Origin: DAOWGG01 sp965369815
GTDB lineage: Bacteria; Patescibacteriota; Gracilibacteria; UM-FILTER-43-11
Direction of reading: 5' to 3'
DNA length: 64,000 nt
Assembly (NCBI GenBank): GCA_965369815.1
Contig: CBDUQS010000001.1
Span: forward strand, 10,313-74,312
In this document: piece by piece, positions 57,070-64,000 of the stretch
How positions within the stretch are numbered: the stretch's first letter is position 1
Layout: the number at the start of each line of letters is the position of its first letter
The notes under the pieces: generated by a model
What the model saw: only the letters and a program-made list of their open reading frames with translations
What the model was told of the DNA's origin: nothing
Database searches by the model: none
Position numbers and translations under genes: made by a program

Positions 57070-57534
57070 ATGGAACGAACACTTGTACTTATAAAGCCAG
57101 ATGCTGTCCAACGTGGAATGGTTGGAGAAGTAATGCGTTATTTTGAAAAGAAAGGTCTTACTTTGGCTGGCAACAAAATGATTCAACTCGACGACGCTAT
57201 TTTGGCTGAGCACTACGCTCATTTGGTTGATAAACCATTTTTTGCAGGGATCGCTAATTTTATGAAAAGCACTCCTGTAATCGCTCAATGTTGGGAGGGG
57301 AAAGAGGTGGTTGAAGTGGTTCGAATCCTTTGTGGAATCACCAATGCTCGTGAAGCGAAACCAGGAACCATTCGTGGAGATTTAGCGATGAGTGTTCAGA
57401 GCAACCTAGTGCACGCTTCTGATAGCTTAGAAACCGCTAGCGTTGAAGTTCCTCGATTCTTTAAAGATGAAGAGCTCTTCAGTTACGACAAAAAGAACTA
57501 CGACTACATTTACGCTCCGGACGAGAAAAATTAA
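57070..57534 (+). CDS. ndk: Nucleoside diphosphate kinase
   Basis: Transfers phosphate between nucleoside di- and triphosphates. It has 154 residues. Phosphohistidine His115 lies in NLVHASDSLE. Other landmarks are ERTLVLIKPDAVQRGMVGEV and GTIRGDLAMSV. The C-terminus is slightly longer than in many bacteria (KKNYDYIYAPDEKN). It is preceded by a short repeat tract and followed by a two-sided terminator. Confidence 0.97.
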   Translation: MERTLVLIKPDAVQRGMVGEVMRYFEKKGLTLAGNKMIQLDDAILAEHYAHLVDKPFFAGIANFMKSTPVIAQCWEGKEVVEVVRILCGITNAREAKPGTIRGDLAMSVQSNLVHASDSLETASVEVPRFFKDEELFSYDKKNYDYIYAPDEKN

Positions 57535-57577
57535 AACTATCGTCACGCAGGCTGGAAAGCCTTCGCTCCGATGTTAC

Positions 57578-57622
57578 AAAAAATGCAGAGAGGGTTTTCT
57601 AACCCGCGATGCATTTTTTTTA
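57578..57622. terminator. Bidirectional terminator between ndk and the SLH-RlpA-CAP gene
   Basis: Nested stem AAAAAATGCA / TGCATTTTTT with an inner GGGTT / AACCC stem. T-runs flank it on both strands, so it may end ndk on the plus strand and the convergent gene (stop codon at 57620-57622) on the minus strand. Confidence 0.8.
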
Positions 57623-60385
57623 TTCCGTATAAATCAGCGTCACCTTAATAATTCCTAAGCTATCTTGTTCAATCCCAATTCCTAGATTTTTCCATTTAAT
57701 GTCCTGAACTTGAACATTTCCACTAACTTGGTCTAGAAGGTCAGAAAAGCTGTTATTCCCCATGATATAAGTCCCAAGAGAGGCCGTCACACCAGCGTCC
57801 CGAATGGAGTCGACTAAGGTATCGCCGCTCCCATCAGTGAAATCAAAAAAGTCTTCGTCAGCCATTTTTAAGCTCCAGCTCTGAGCAAGGGTGTTCAAGT
57901 TGGATTGCTGAGCCAGGTTTGCTGATCGACTATCATTAATAGTGGTTAGTACACTGTTTTTTAAACCGCTTAAGTCATTCATATCCAAAGGATCAGTCGA
58001 GAAAATCTGAACAAATACATAGCTTCCATCACCACTTTGAGTGATTCCAAATCCAATTCGCGTCCACTCGTCTGAAAGAATATTAGAGCGGTGAATCGCA
58101 CTTCGCATGAGTCCGTATTCAGCAAGCTCCAGAGTTACATCTTTGGCGAGATTCTCACTCACGGTGGTTTGAATTCCATAATTCAAGCGAAGGTCATTTG
58201 AGGTCATTCCATCTTTATTCCAGTGACTGAAATAATCATTACTCACCATGTCATCGCTTTTAAATTGAGCCAAATTATTAAGAGTGGGGTCAAGTTTTAT
58301 GGTAGATAGCCCATGCTTACCTCGATCTTGGTTAACGAGGTTTAAAAACTGACTGCGAAGGGCAGCTAAGCTCCCACCCAAATCGACAGAAGTTTGATCG
58401 GAAAGATCTCGTGGACTTGGAAGAAGGGGGAATTGATTCCGTACATAAATAGGAACGTTGATAGCCGCTAACCCCTCAGAATTATTGATCTCAAGAAAAT
58501 GAATTCCGGTGACTGTAGCCTTGTAACTAGCGGTTATTGTATTATTAGAGGAAGAAAAAACATCCACATCGAACTGATTAGTGGAAGGAGCTGATGAGCT
58601 CTGTAGATCAATCTCTGCGACTTTTCCTGTCGGGAGGATGACGGCGGCCTTCGCACGAATAGAGCTTTTTGCTTTAAAAGAAGCCTGAATAGTTTCCCCC
58701 AAAATAGAGTCTTTTGAAAGGCTGTTTAGAGTCACCTCGCTAGAATTAACGTTATATTCGTAGTGCTGATCGGCAAGGAATGACTTTTGAACCGATGGCC
58801 CCCAAATAATTTGTGCAGGTTCTAAAATTGATTTTTCAAATAAATGAGCGCCACGAACCGATAGGGAAACATCTCCCTTTTGAAAAGTGGTGAATTCTTT
58901 GTAAATAGGGGTCCACTCATCGAGTCCATGTAGAATATAGCTTTTATGAAGACCACCTTGAGAAAAGGTCACTTTAAAGAGATCGTAACCATTTTTATCC
59001 CACTGAATCGTCATATCTCCATTCTCAGTATCGAGTACTAGGTTAGAAAGGGGGTCAAGACTGTTGCTGTCCACCTCTTCGATACAGGTATTTTTCTGAA
59101 CCTTAATTTCCTTAATAGCACTTTGACCTGACTCTCCGGGGAGTATGCCTAATCGAAAAGCTCCTTCCTTGGGGAATCGTACGTTCATTACAAAGCGTCC
59201 GCCTTCCACATTTCCTGAAAAGGCAGTTTGATTATTTTCCTCATCAACAATGAAGGCACTTACTGTGGAGGTGCTAGAAGTGGTTCCTGAAAGCGTTAAT
59301 ACTTCATCTAAAAGCATTCGTGTGGGGATTTCTTCATCCAGTGTAATGCCCGTATAGGTGTTGGTCGTAACGTATTTAAGTGTGTCGATATCAGGACAAG
59401 ATGTTCTTGTATTGTTTAAAAGATCACCATTCAAAAACCCACCATTAACTAGATCACTTAAAGAAGATTTTGGAGTAGTGGTAATAGGTTCGTTCGTCTC
59501 CTCAATCCTAACTTCAATAATTCCGCGTGAAAGAGGGGAAATATATTCAAAGGCTGCCTTACTTAAATCAAGAATGCGGTTTGGATCGGATACATAAGGT
59601 CCACGGTCATTCACTTCCACAACAACGCTTTTTCCAGTTTCAACACTAGTAACCTTTAATCGAGTTCCAAAGGAATAAGTTAAGTGAGCAGCGGTGTAAG
59701 CAGAAGCATCAAAAATAGCACCACTGGCAGTGGTTTTTCCGTGGAATTTTTCACCATAATAACTCGATTTTCCATCGGCAATCACCACATTACTTGTGGA
59801 GAGTCGATACATCAATTCGGCCAAAAGCGCGCGTGTAACGGGTGTAGAAGGGTAAACATTCTCGTTAGAAGATTTATCTAGTAATCCACCAAGTCTAGCG
59901 TACTCAAAATAAGGAGCGAACCAGTCATTAGCAGAAACATCCCAGTAAGGATTAGAAGAAGGGGTAGGGGAATCGGTATTATTGGTTTTTAAAAGCATTT
60001 TAAGGGCTTCTGCTAAATTAACCGTATCACCCGGTCGAAACATTCCAGTTCCATCATCTCCCTTTACGACCCCAAGATTTTTAGCCTTATTAACGTATTT
60101 ACCGTACCAAGCGTCATGCATAACATCCGGAAAAACCTCCTGTGGCTGTAAGTTAGGCACAAAAATATCAGACCCTAAAAGTAAAATCTTAAGCGCCTCC
60201 GCACGATTAACCGCCTCAGCGGGTCGGAAGGTATTGTCGCTGTAGCCTTCAATAACGCCATTGTCATAAAGATAATTAATTGCCTCAAAATTAGGGTGAC
60301 TGGAGGAAACATCCATAAAAACAGCCGCCGAAGCCGTTGGGATAGCAATAAAACTCAACACAAGGGCAATAAAAAATGAGCGCAT
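57620..60385 (-). CDS. SLH, RlpA-like and CAP-domain surface protein
   Basis: A 921-residue secreted protein with a signal peptide (ALVLSFIAIPTASAA). Three SLH units follow: FMDVSSSHPNFEAINYLYDN, FPDVMHDAWYGKYVNKAKNL and YWDVSANDWFAPYFEYARLG (to about 200). A double-psi beta-barrel of the RlpA/EXPB1 type lies at about 205-300: SSYYGEKFHGKTTASGAIFD, TAAH and VNDRGPYV keep the catalytic-type His and Asp. A long middle part (300-680) has Ig-like beta modules. A CAP/SCP domain covers about 680-795, with DYFSHWNKDG, ENLAKD and AIHRSNILSDEWTRIGFGI. A second, shorter CAP-like copy (805-921) lacks some of these. The combination suggests wall binding and remodelling. Confidence 0.92.
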   Translation of the reverse strand: MRSFFIALVLSFIAIPTASAAVFMDVSSSHPNFEAINYLYDNGVIEGYSDNTFRPAEAVNRAEALKILLLGSDIFVPNLQPQEVFPDVMHDAWYGKYVNKAKNLGVVKGDDGTGMFRPGDTVNLAEALKMLLKTNNTDSPTPSSNPYWDVSANDWFAPYFEYARLGGLLDKSSNENVYPSTPVTRALLAELMYRLSTSNVVIADGKSSYYGEKFHGKTTASGAIFDASAYTAAHLTYSFGTRLKVTSVETGKSVVVEVNDRGPYVSDPNRILDLSKAAFEYISPLSRGIIEVRIEETNEPITTTPKSSLSDLVNGGFLNGDLLNNTRTSCPDIDTLKYVTTNTYTGITLDEEIPTRMLLDEVLTLSGTTSSTSTVSAFIVDEENNQTAFSGNVEGGRFVMNVRFPKEGAFRLGILPGESGQSAIKEIKVQKNTCIEEVDSNSLDPLSNLVLDTENGDMTIQWDKNGYDLFKVTFSQGGLHKSYILHGLDEWTPIYKEFTTFQKGDVSLSVRGAHLFEKSILEPAQIIWGPSVQKSFLADQHYEYNVNSSEVTLNSLSKDSILGETIQASFKAKSSIRAKAAVILPTGKVAEIDLQSSSAPSTNQFDVDVFSSSNNTITASYKATVTGIHFLEINNSEGLAAINVPIYVRNQFPLLPSPRDLSDQTSVDLGGSLAALRSQFLNLVNQDRGKHGLSTIKLDPTLNNLAQFKSDDMVSNDYFSHWNKDGMTSNDLRLNYGIQTTVSENLAKDVTLELAEYGLMRSAIHRSNILSDEWTRIGFGITQSGDGSYVFVQIFSTDPLDMNDLSGLKNSVLTTINDSRSANLAQQSNLNTLAQSWSLKMADEDFFDFTDGSGDTLVDSIRDAGVTASLGTYIMGNNSFSDLLDQVSGNVQVQDIKWKNLGIGIEQDSLGIIKVTLIYTE

Positions 60386-60459
60386 AAGTAATTGGTAATT
60401 TTATATCTCAGGCATTATATCAGTACGGAAGAAAAGAAGGAATTGATAAAAGGTCTTTT

Positions 60460-60494
60460 TCGTTATAACGTTATAACGTTATCAACGTTATAAT
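60460..60494. promoter_or_regulatory. Tandem ACGTTAT palindromes upstream of a membrane protein gene
   Basis: Four copies of CGTTATA, of which the tract includes CGTTATAACGTTATAACGTT. The last overlaps a TATAAT directly before the ATG at 60495. It looks like an operator or a cluster of regulator sites. Confidence 0.55.
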
Positions 60495-60866
60495 ATGGTT
60501 CCTGCCTACTACACCGTCAGCCTGTTCATTGCCACTATTTTAGGTTGGGCTTCTTGGATTTTCGTTTTAAATAATTTAAGCCCATTTCTTTCGGGTTATT
60601 TAGCATTGAGCCTTTTTTACGCAAGTTTGTTTATTGCACTCACTGGCACCTTTTCGATTTTAAATTACTATCTTCGAATGACGTTAAGTAAAAAGAAGAG
60701 CCCCTTTGGGCATCTGAATGCCTCCTTAAGGCAGGGGAGTCTCTTATCGGTAATGGCGTGCGTAGGGTTGGCTTTTCAAAGACTCCGAGTGCTCACGTGG
60801 TGGGACGCTCTTTTGCTTTTAATGATTGTTTTGCTGATTGAATATTATTTTATGTCGCACGAATAA
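60495..60866 (+). CDS. Small polytopic membrane protein
   Basis: A 123-residue protein with four hydrophobic segments: about 6-25, 32-55, 80-95 and 100-120. The sequence between spans 2 and 3 is basic (RMTLSKKKSPFGHLNASLRQ). It resembles conserved small CPR membrane proteins of unknown role, by general look only. A TATAAT overlaps the ATG; if it is a promoter the true start could be downstream. It converges on the glyS gene, three bases after its stop. Confidence 0.6.
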   Translation: MVPAYYTVSLFIATILGWASWIFVLNNLSPFLSGYLALSLFYASLFIALTGTFSILNYYLRMTLSKKKSPFGHLNASLRQGSLLSVMACVGLAFQRLRVLTWWDALLLLMIVLLIEYYFMSHE

Positions 60867-60869
60867 CTT

Positions 60870-62276
60870 TTACATTTTCGCCATTAAATACTCCTTCAGG
60901 TCTCCAATTTTCACCCGCTCCTGCTTCATAGTATCCCGGTCACGAACCGTTACCGATTCATCTTCGAGGGTGTCAAAATCAACCGTAATACAATAAGGAG
61001 TCCCAATCTCATCCTGTCGTCGGTATCGCTTTCCTACATTGCCACTATCATCCCATTCGGAACGGAAGCTTTTTTTGATGTCTTTATAAATTTCGCGTGC
61101 TTTTCCAACCAATTCCTCTTTGTTTTTCAGAAGGGGAAAAACAGCCACTTGAATGGGCGCAATACTAGGCTTAAATCTCATCACCGTTCGCACTGAATTG
61201 TCTTCGAGTTTTTCCTCGTCAAACGCATCAATTAAAACAGTCAAAAGGGTGCGATCACAACCAAAAGAAGGTTCGATCACATGAGGTAAATAGCGCTCAT
61301 TGGTGTGAGGATCTTGATACTTCAAATCTTTTCCACTGAACTTTTCATGCTGAGAAAGGTCAAAATTACCTCGATCCGCCAATCCCTGAAGTTCACCCCA
61401 GGTTTCCACTTCATCTCGTTTTCCGAAAGGGAATCGATACTCCACATCAAAGGTCATACTAGAATAGTGCGAAAGCTCTTTTTCATCGTGCTCACGAAAG
61501 CGAAGATTATCGGTTTTAATACCCAAAACATCGGTAAAAAATTGCTTGCTCAAATTCTTCCACTCTTCAAAAACTTCCTTTTTAGTATCAGGTTTGCAGA
61601 AATATTCAATCTCCATCTGCTCAAACTCGCGGGTGCGGAAAATAAAGTTCCCAGGAGTGATTTCGTTACGAAAAGCTTTTCCAATCTGAGCGATTCCAAA
61701 AGGCACTTTCACACGGCAAGAGTCAAGAATATTTTTGAAGTTCACAAAAATCCCTTGAGCGGTTTCAGGTCGAAGGTAAACTTCAGTCATACTTTCTTCC
61801 ACCACCCCCTGATTAGTCTTAAACATCAAATTAAACGTTTTGGCTTCTGCCCAATCAACTTTTCCACAATCAGGGCAGGGGATTTGCTCTTTTTCAAGTT
61901 CACTGTGAATGTCTTTCAGTTCAATGCCAGCGGTTTTCTCAACCCCTATTTTTTCCTCTAAAAGCTTATCGCCTCGATGACGGGTTTTGCATTTTTTACA
62001 GTCAATCAGCGGGTCGCTGAAGCTGTTTACATGCCCGCTCGCTTCCCAGGTTTTTGGATTCATTAAAATTGCTGCGTCCAACCCAACCATATCGTCTCGG
62101 TCATCCACAAAGTGCTTCCACCAAGCATTCTTCACATTTTTCTTCAATTCCGCTCCATAAGGGCCGTAATCCCATGTATTCGCCAGTCCGCCGTAAATCT
62201 CCGAACCCGGAAAAACAAAACCGCGACGTTTACATAGTGAAACCACTTTTTCCATTAAATCATTTTTTTCAGGCAT
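60870..62276 (-). CDS. glyS: Glycyl-tRNA synthetase, class II homodimer type
   Basis: Charges tRNA(Gly) with glycine. It has 468 residues, the alpha2 type also found in archaea and eukaryotes. Landmarks are LMEKVVSLCKRRGFVFPGSE, the CKKC/CPDC zinc cysteines (DCKKCKTRH, PCPDCGKVDW), the motif 2 IGKAFRNEITPGNFIFRTREF, and the C-terminal motif 3 ERYLPHVIEPSFGCDRTLLT. The anticodon-binding domain at the C-terminus has VAVFPLLKNKEELVGKAREI. Not the alpha/beta glyQ/glyS type. The symbol glyS is sometimes used for a beta subunit; here it is the single-chain form. Confidence 0.96.
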   Translation of the reverse strand: MPEKNDLMEKVVSLCKRRGFVFPGSEIYGGLANTWDYGPYGAELKKNVKNAWWKHFVDDRDDMVGLDAAILMNPKTWEASGHVNSFSDPLIDCKKCKTRHRGDKLLEEKIGVEKTAGIELKDIHSELEKEQIPCPDCGKVDWAEAKTFNLMFKTNQGVVEESMTEVYLRPETAQGIFVNFKNILDSCRVKVPFGIAQIGKAFRNEITPGNFIFRTREFEQMEIEYFCKPDTKKEVFEEWKNLSKQFFTDVLGIKTDNLRFREHDEKELSHYSSMTFDVEYRFPFGKRDEVETWGELQGLADRGNFDLSQHEKFSGKDLKYQDPHTNERYLPHVIEPSFGCDRTLLTVLIDAFDEEKLEDNSVRTVMRFKPSIAPIQVAVFPLLKNKEELVGKAREIYKDIKKSFRSEWDDSGNVGKRYRRQDEIGTPYCITVDFDTLEDESVTVRDRDTMKQERVKIGDLKEYLMAKM

Positions 62277-62327
62277 ACATGTATTTTAAAGTTGTAACGA
62301 GGCTGATTTTATCACAGTTGAGGAAAA

Positions 62328-62357
62328 ATTCGAAACTCGAAAACCGAAATCCGAAAG
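62328..62357. repeat. TTTCGAGTTTCGG-type repeat, inverted pair, left
   Basis: AAATTCGAAACTCGAAAACC then GAAATCCGAAA. It is the inverse of the copy at 62378-62408; the two can form a stem-loop between glyS and dtd. Confidence 0.8.
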
Positions 62358-62377
62358 TGTTAAAATTTATGATTATT

Positions 62378-62408
62378 TTCGAGTTTCGAGTTTAGGATTT
62401 CGGATTTT
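62378..62408. repeat. TTTCGAGTTTCGAG-type repeat, inverted pair, right
   Basis: TTTTCGAGTTTCGAGTTTAG then GATTTCGGATTTT, reverse complement of the left copy. It overlaps the dtd stop codon at 62407. Confidence 0.8.
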
Positions 62409-62853
62409 AAGCCGAAGGCGACTCAATCATCAGCGTTACCGGCCCCTCATTCACCAATTCCACATCCATCATCGCTCCAAACTGCCCTGTAGCCACATTA
62501 ATGCCTTTATTTTGGGCGTTTAGAATGAATGAGTCATATAAGGCTTTAGCAATTTCTGGCTTCGCAGAAGCGGTAAAATCGGGCCTACGACCCTTTTTAG
62601 TTGAGCCATATAGCGTGAACTGTGAAACGATCAATAAACTACCCCCAACTTCTTGTAAAGAATGATCAAAACCACTCTTTTCGGAAGGAAAAATACGCAG
62701 ATTAATGATTTTTTCCAATAAAACATCCACATCTCTATTGGTGTCTTCATGAGCAATTCCTAAAAGCACCAAAATACCTTTCTCAATTTCTCCAGTTACT
62801 TCACCGTCAACAGTAACCTTAGCTCGTTTTACTCGCTGTATTAAAGCTCTCAT
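62407..62853 (-). CDS. dtd: D-aminoacyl-tRNA deacylase
   Basis: Removes D-amino acids wrongly attached to tRNA. It has 148 residues, the standard length. Both diagnostic motifs are present: SQFTL in GSLLIVSQFTLYGSTKKGRR and the cross-subunit NxGPVT in ELVNEGPVTLMIESP. The N-terminus MRALIQRVKRAKVTVDGEV is canonical. It is upstream of glyS on the same strand, separated by the inverted TTTCGAG repeats. Confidence 0.96.
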   Translation of the reverse strand: MRALIQRVKRAKVTVDGEVTGEIEKGILVLLGIAHEDTNRDVDVLLEKIINLRIFPSEKSGFDHSLQEVGGSLLIVSQFTLYGSTKKGRRPDFTASAKPEIAKALYDSFILNAQNKGINVATGQFGAMMDVELVNEGPVTLMIESPSA

Positions 62854-62892
62854 AGCTGTAGATTATAAAAATACAGAGCTTATTGTATCATT

Positions 62893-62924
62893 TAAAAATC
62901 CCGCTCACCAGAGGTGAGCGGGAT
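62893..62924 (-). terminator. Intrinsic terminator of the partial surface protein gene
   Basis: Stem ATCCCGCTCACC / GGTGAGCGGGAT with a three-base loop, followed on the minus strand by TTTTT. It lies about 30 bases after the stop codon at 62956. Confidence 0.9.
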
Positions 62925-62955
62925 CCATCCATATGCGTTTCGGGGGGCGGTTTGC

Positions 62956-64000
62956 TTAGAATTTCAGAGCTTCCGCTTTAAGGGTTTGATAGCGACGTTT
63001 TTCGTAAGCTCCGTAGCCAAAGTAAGCAAGAATAGAAGCGATCAAAAGGAGTAGGGTAGTCATTGGACCTGTCTGAGCCAATCGGTAGTTAACTCCACTT
63101 CGAGCAGCTCCGCCAGCGATTGTTAGGAAGCTTTCAGCGGGGGTGATGTTTTCAAATTCATTCACCATTGCTCGGGTTACACTTCGTACACGGGCTCCAG
63201 CTTGTCCGCTGGTTACCTTGGCAGTGAACTGATAAGTCGCGGTTTCTCCAGGGCGTACAATCGCACGTCTCCAAGTGATTTCTCGACCGTTATCAGTTCC
63301 GCCACCGGTGTTCTCAACGCTGAGTTCACCAGGGTAACTGTGAGTTAAGTAAAGATTCGTTAGATCATCATCTGTAGTATTTTTAGCAGTAACGGTGTAG
63401 TTAACTACCTCACCAATACGAGCAGAAGATCGATCGGTTGAAACGCTGACCTTAAGAACATCAGATCCATTTCCAGAATGACTTCTTATAAGGGCGGCAG
63501 GAACACGTCCAGCGAAGATATAACTTTGTTCCATATCGCTAATACTGATGTATTTATGCCCATCGTAACCCTGCATGGTTCCAGAATGGTAATCTATCAA
63601 CTCAAGACCGTCGACAGCAGGATTGCTATTTCGTCCATTTTCATGAACGAGTAAGCTGTAGCTAAATTCGTAGATTGTATTGGCATTAACTTTGTGAACT
63701 TCAGCGAAGCCTTTGCTGTTCAGTTCAGCGCCTTTCAAATCTTCCATTTCACCAGCGGTCATATCACTGTTTCCAGTGTCGAATGAGTGGTTGTATTCAA
63801 TATCTCGTGCAGAGATATCATTTGGATTTTTGATTTGAACTTTGAAGTATAGACGAGTGGTTTTATTTTCAGGAACCACAATCGCAAGACTTTCTTTGCT
63901 AGCATCCCTATAGTTCACACCATCGACAGAAACAAATTTATTAACATTGATTGGAAAGTCTCCACCGAAGATACGATGACCTCCACCTCCACCTCCACCT
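62956..64000 (-). CDS. Surface protein with DUF11-like domains and sortase-like C terminus (5' end missing)
   Basis: The frame is open to the window edge, so only about 348 C-terminal residues are visible; no start codon is in view, and a GTG at 63918-63916 is internal. Near the edge is a run of glycines (seven or more in GGGGGGGHRIFGGDFPINVN). DUF11-like Ig modules follow: LAIVVPENKTTRLYFKVQIK and DRSSARIGEVVNYTVTAKNT, with SVENTGGGTDNGREITWRRA. The end is LAQTG, a hydrophobic stretch (MTTLLLLIASILAYFGYGAY) and EKRR: the order of a sortase cell-wall sorting signal, with LAQTG in place of LPXTG. No sortase gene is in the window. A terminator follows. Confidence 0.8.
   Translation of the reverse strand, partial: GGGGGGGHRIFGGDFPINVNKFVSVDGVNYRDASKESLAIVVPENKTTRLYFKVQIKNPNDISARDIEYNHSFDTGNSDMTAGEMEDLKGAELNSKGFAEVHKVNANTIYEFSYSLLVHENGRNSNPAVDGLELIDYHSGTMQGYDGHKYISISDMEQSYIFAGRVPAALIRSHSGNGSDVLKVSVSTDRSSARIGEVVNYTVTAKNTTDDDLTNLYLTHSYPGELSVENTGGGTDNGREITWRRAIVRPGETATYQFTAKVTSGQAGARVRSVTRAMVNEFENITPAESFLTIAGGAARSGVNYRLAQTGPMTTLLLLIASILAYFGYGAYEKRRYQTLKAEALKF

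Noticed and set aside
61305..61961. A 218-residue plus-strand ORF opposite glyS
   Set aside because: Antisense to a conserved synthetase; Phe- and Leu-rich, as expected from a shadow frame.
1..64000. Use of TGA as glycine (genetic code 25), as in Gracilibacteria
   Set aside because: rsmH, the small lipoprotein and the last island gene end at TGA in sensible places, and long genes have no in-frame TGA.
1..64000. tRNA or rRNA genes
   Set aside because: No cloverleaf-like or rRNA-like sequence was recognised in the gaps; a tRNA scan would settle this.

Overview
The window reads as a chromosomal segment of an uncultured Candidate Phyla Radiation (Patescibacteria) bacterium, most like Candidatus Peregrinibacteria. 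The evidence is low to moderate G+C, many genes without a clear Shine-Dalgarno site, a type IV pilus cluster packed with unrecognised secreted proteins, repeated S-layer homology (SLH) domains, and short AT-rich dispersed repeats. TGA is used as a normal stop (for example the rsmH/ftsL-like ATGA overlap), so the recoded Gracilibacteria/Absconditabacteria are unlikely. The phylum assignment is inference.

Layout. 1-4.7 kb (minus): 5' part of hisS, a membrane-anchored peptide-binding protein, a STAS/anti-sigma kinase-like pair, and signal peptidase I. 4.8-13.1 kb (plus): a bacterial PH-like membrane protein, a membrane-anchored HEPN-like protein, a CoaE-like kinase, and two very large WG-repeat proteins. 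13.1-26.8 kb: housekeeping genes (gatB, clpP, tgt, a small GGQ release-factor-like gene, a diguanylate cyclase, aspS, a Sua5/YrdC gene, carB), plus an HExxH protein with an internal Tat-like motif and a 44-residue membrane-protein ORF lying between inverted repeats.

26.9-48.6 kb (all plus): a type IV pilus and surface-protein island. It holds a LysM/M23 peptidase, a DUF11-like surface protein, pilB, a 909-residue secreted protein with toxin-like features, prepilin-like proteins, a PilN-like protein fused to three SLH domains, PilO-like and PilC proteins, a VWA protein that may resemble PilY1, and an SLH/amidase protein. The island is bracketed by two copies of the 3' end of yqeY in the same orientation: a leftover tail at 26847-26906 and the intact gene at 48633-49079. 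This arrangement suggests insertion at the gene's 3' end. The likely joint role is attachment to, and remodelling of, another cell's surface.

48.6-53.0 kb (minus): yqeY, glutamate dehydrogenase, alanine racemase, an FtsL-like protein and rsmH. 53.3-55.7 kb: two lipoprotein genes that are visibly richer in G+C, each with a consensus promoter, structured leader, strong ribosome binding site and terminator; they look recently acquired. 55.7-64 kb: an M16 peptidase, ndk, a large SLH-RlpA-CAP protein, a small membrane protein, glyS, dtd, and the 3' part of a surface protein with a sortase-like C terminus.

A second theme is a family of short TTTCGAATTTCG-like repeats. They occur between genes and also in frame inside carB, alr and rsmH, where they add Lys/Arg/Ser-rich peptides to loops. 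All assignments were made by reading the sequence; no database search was run.
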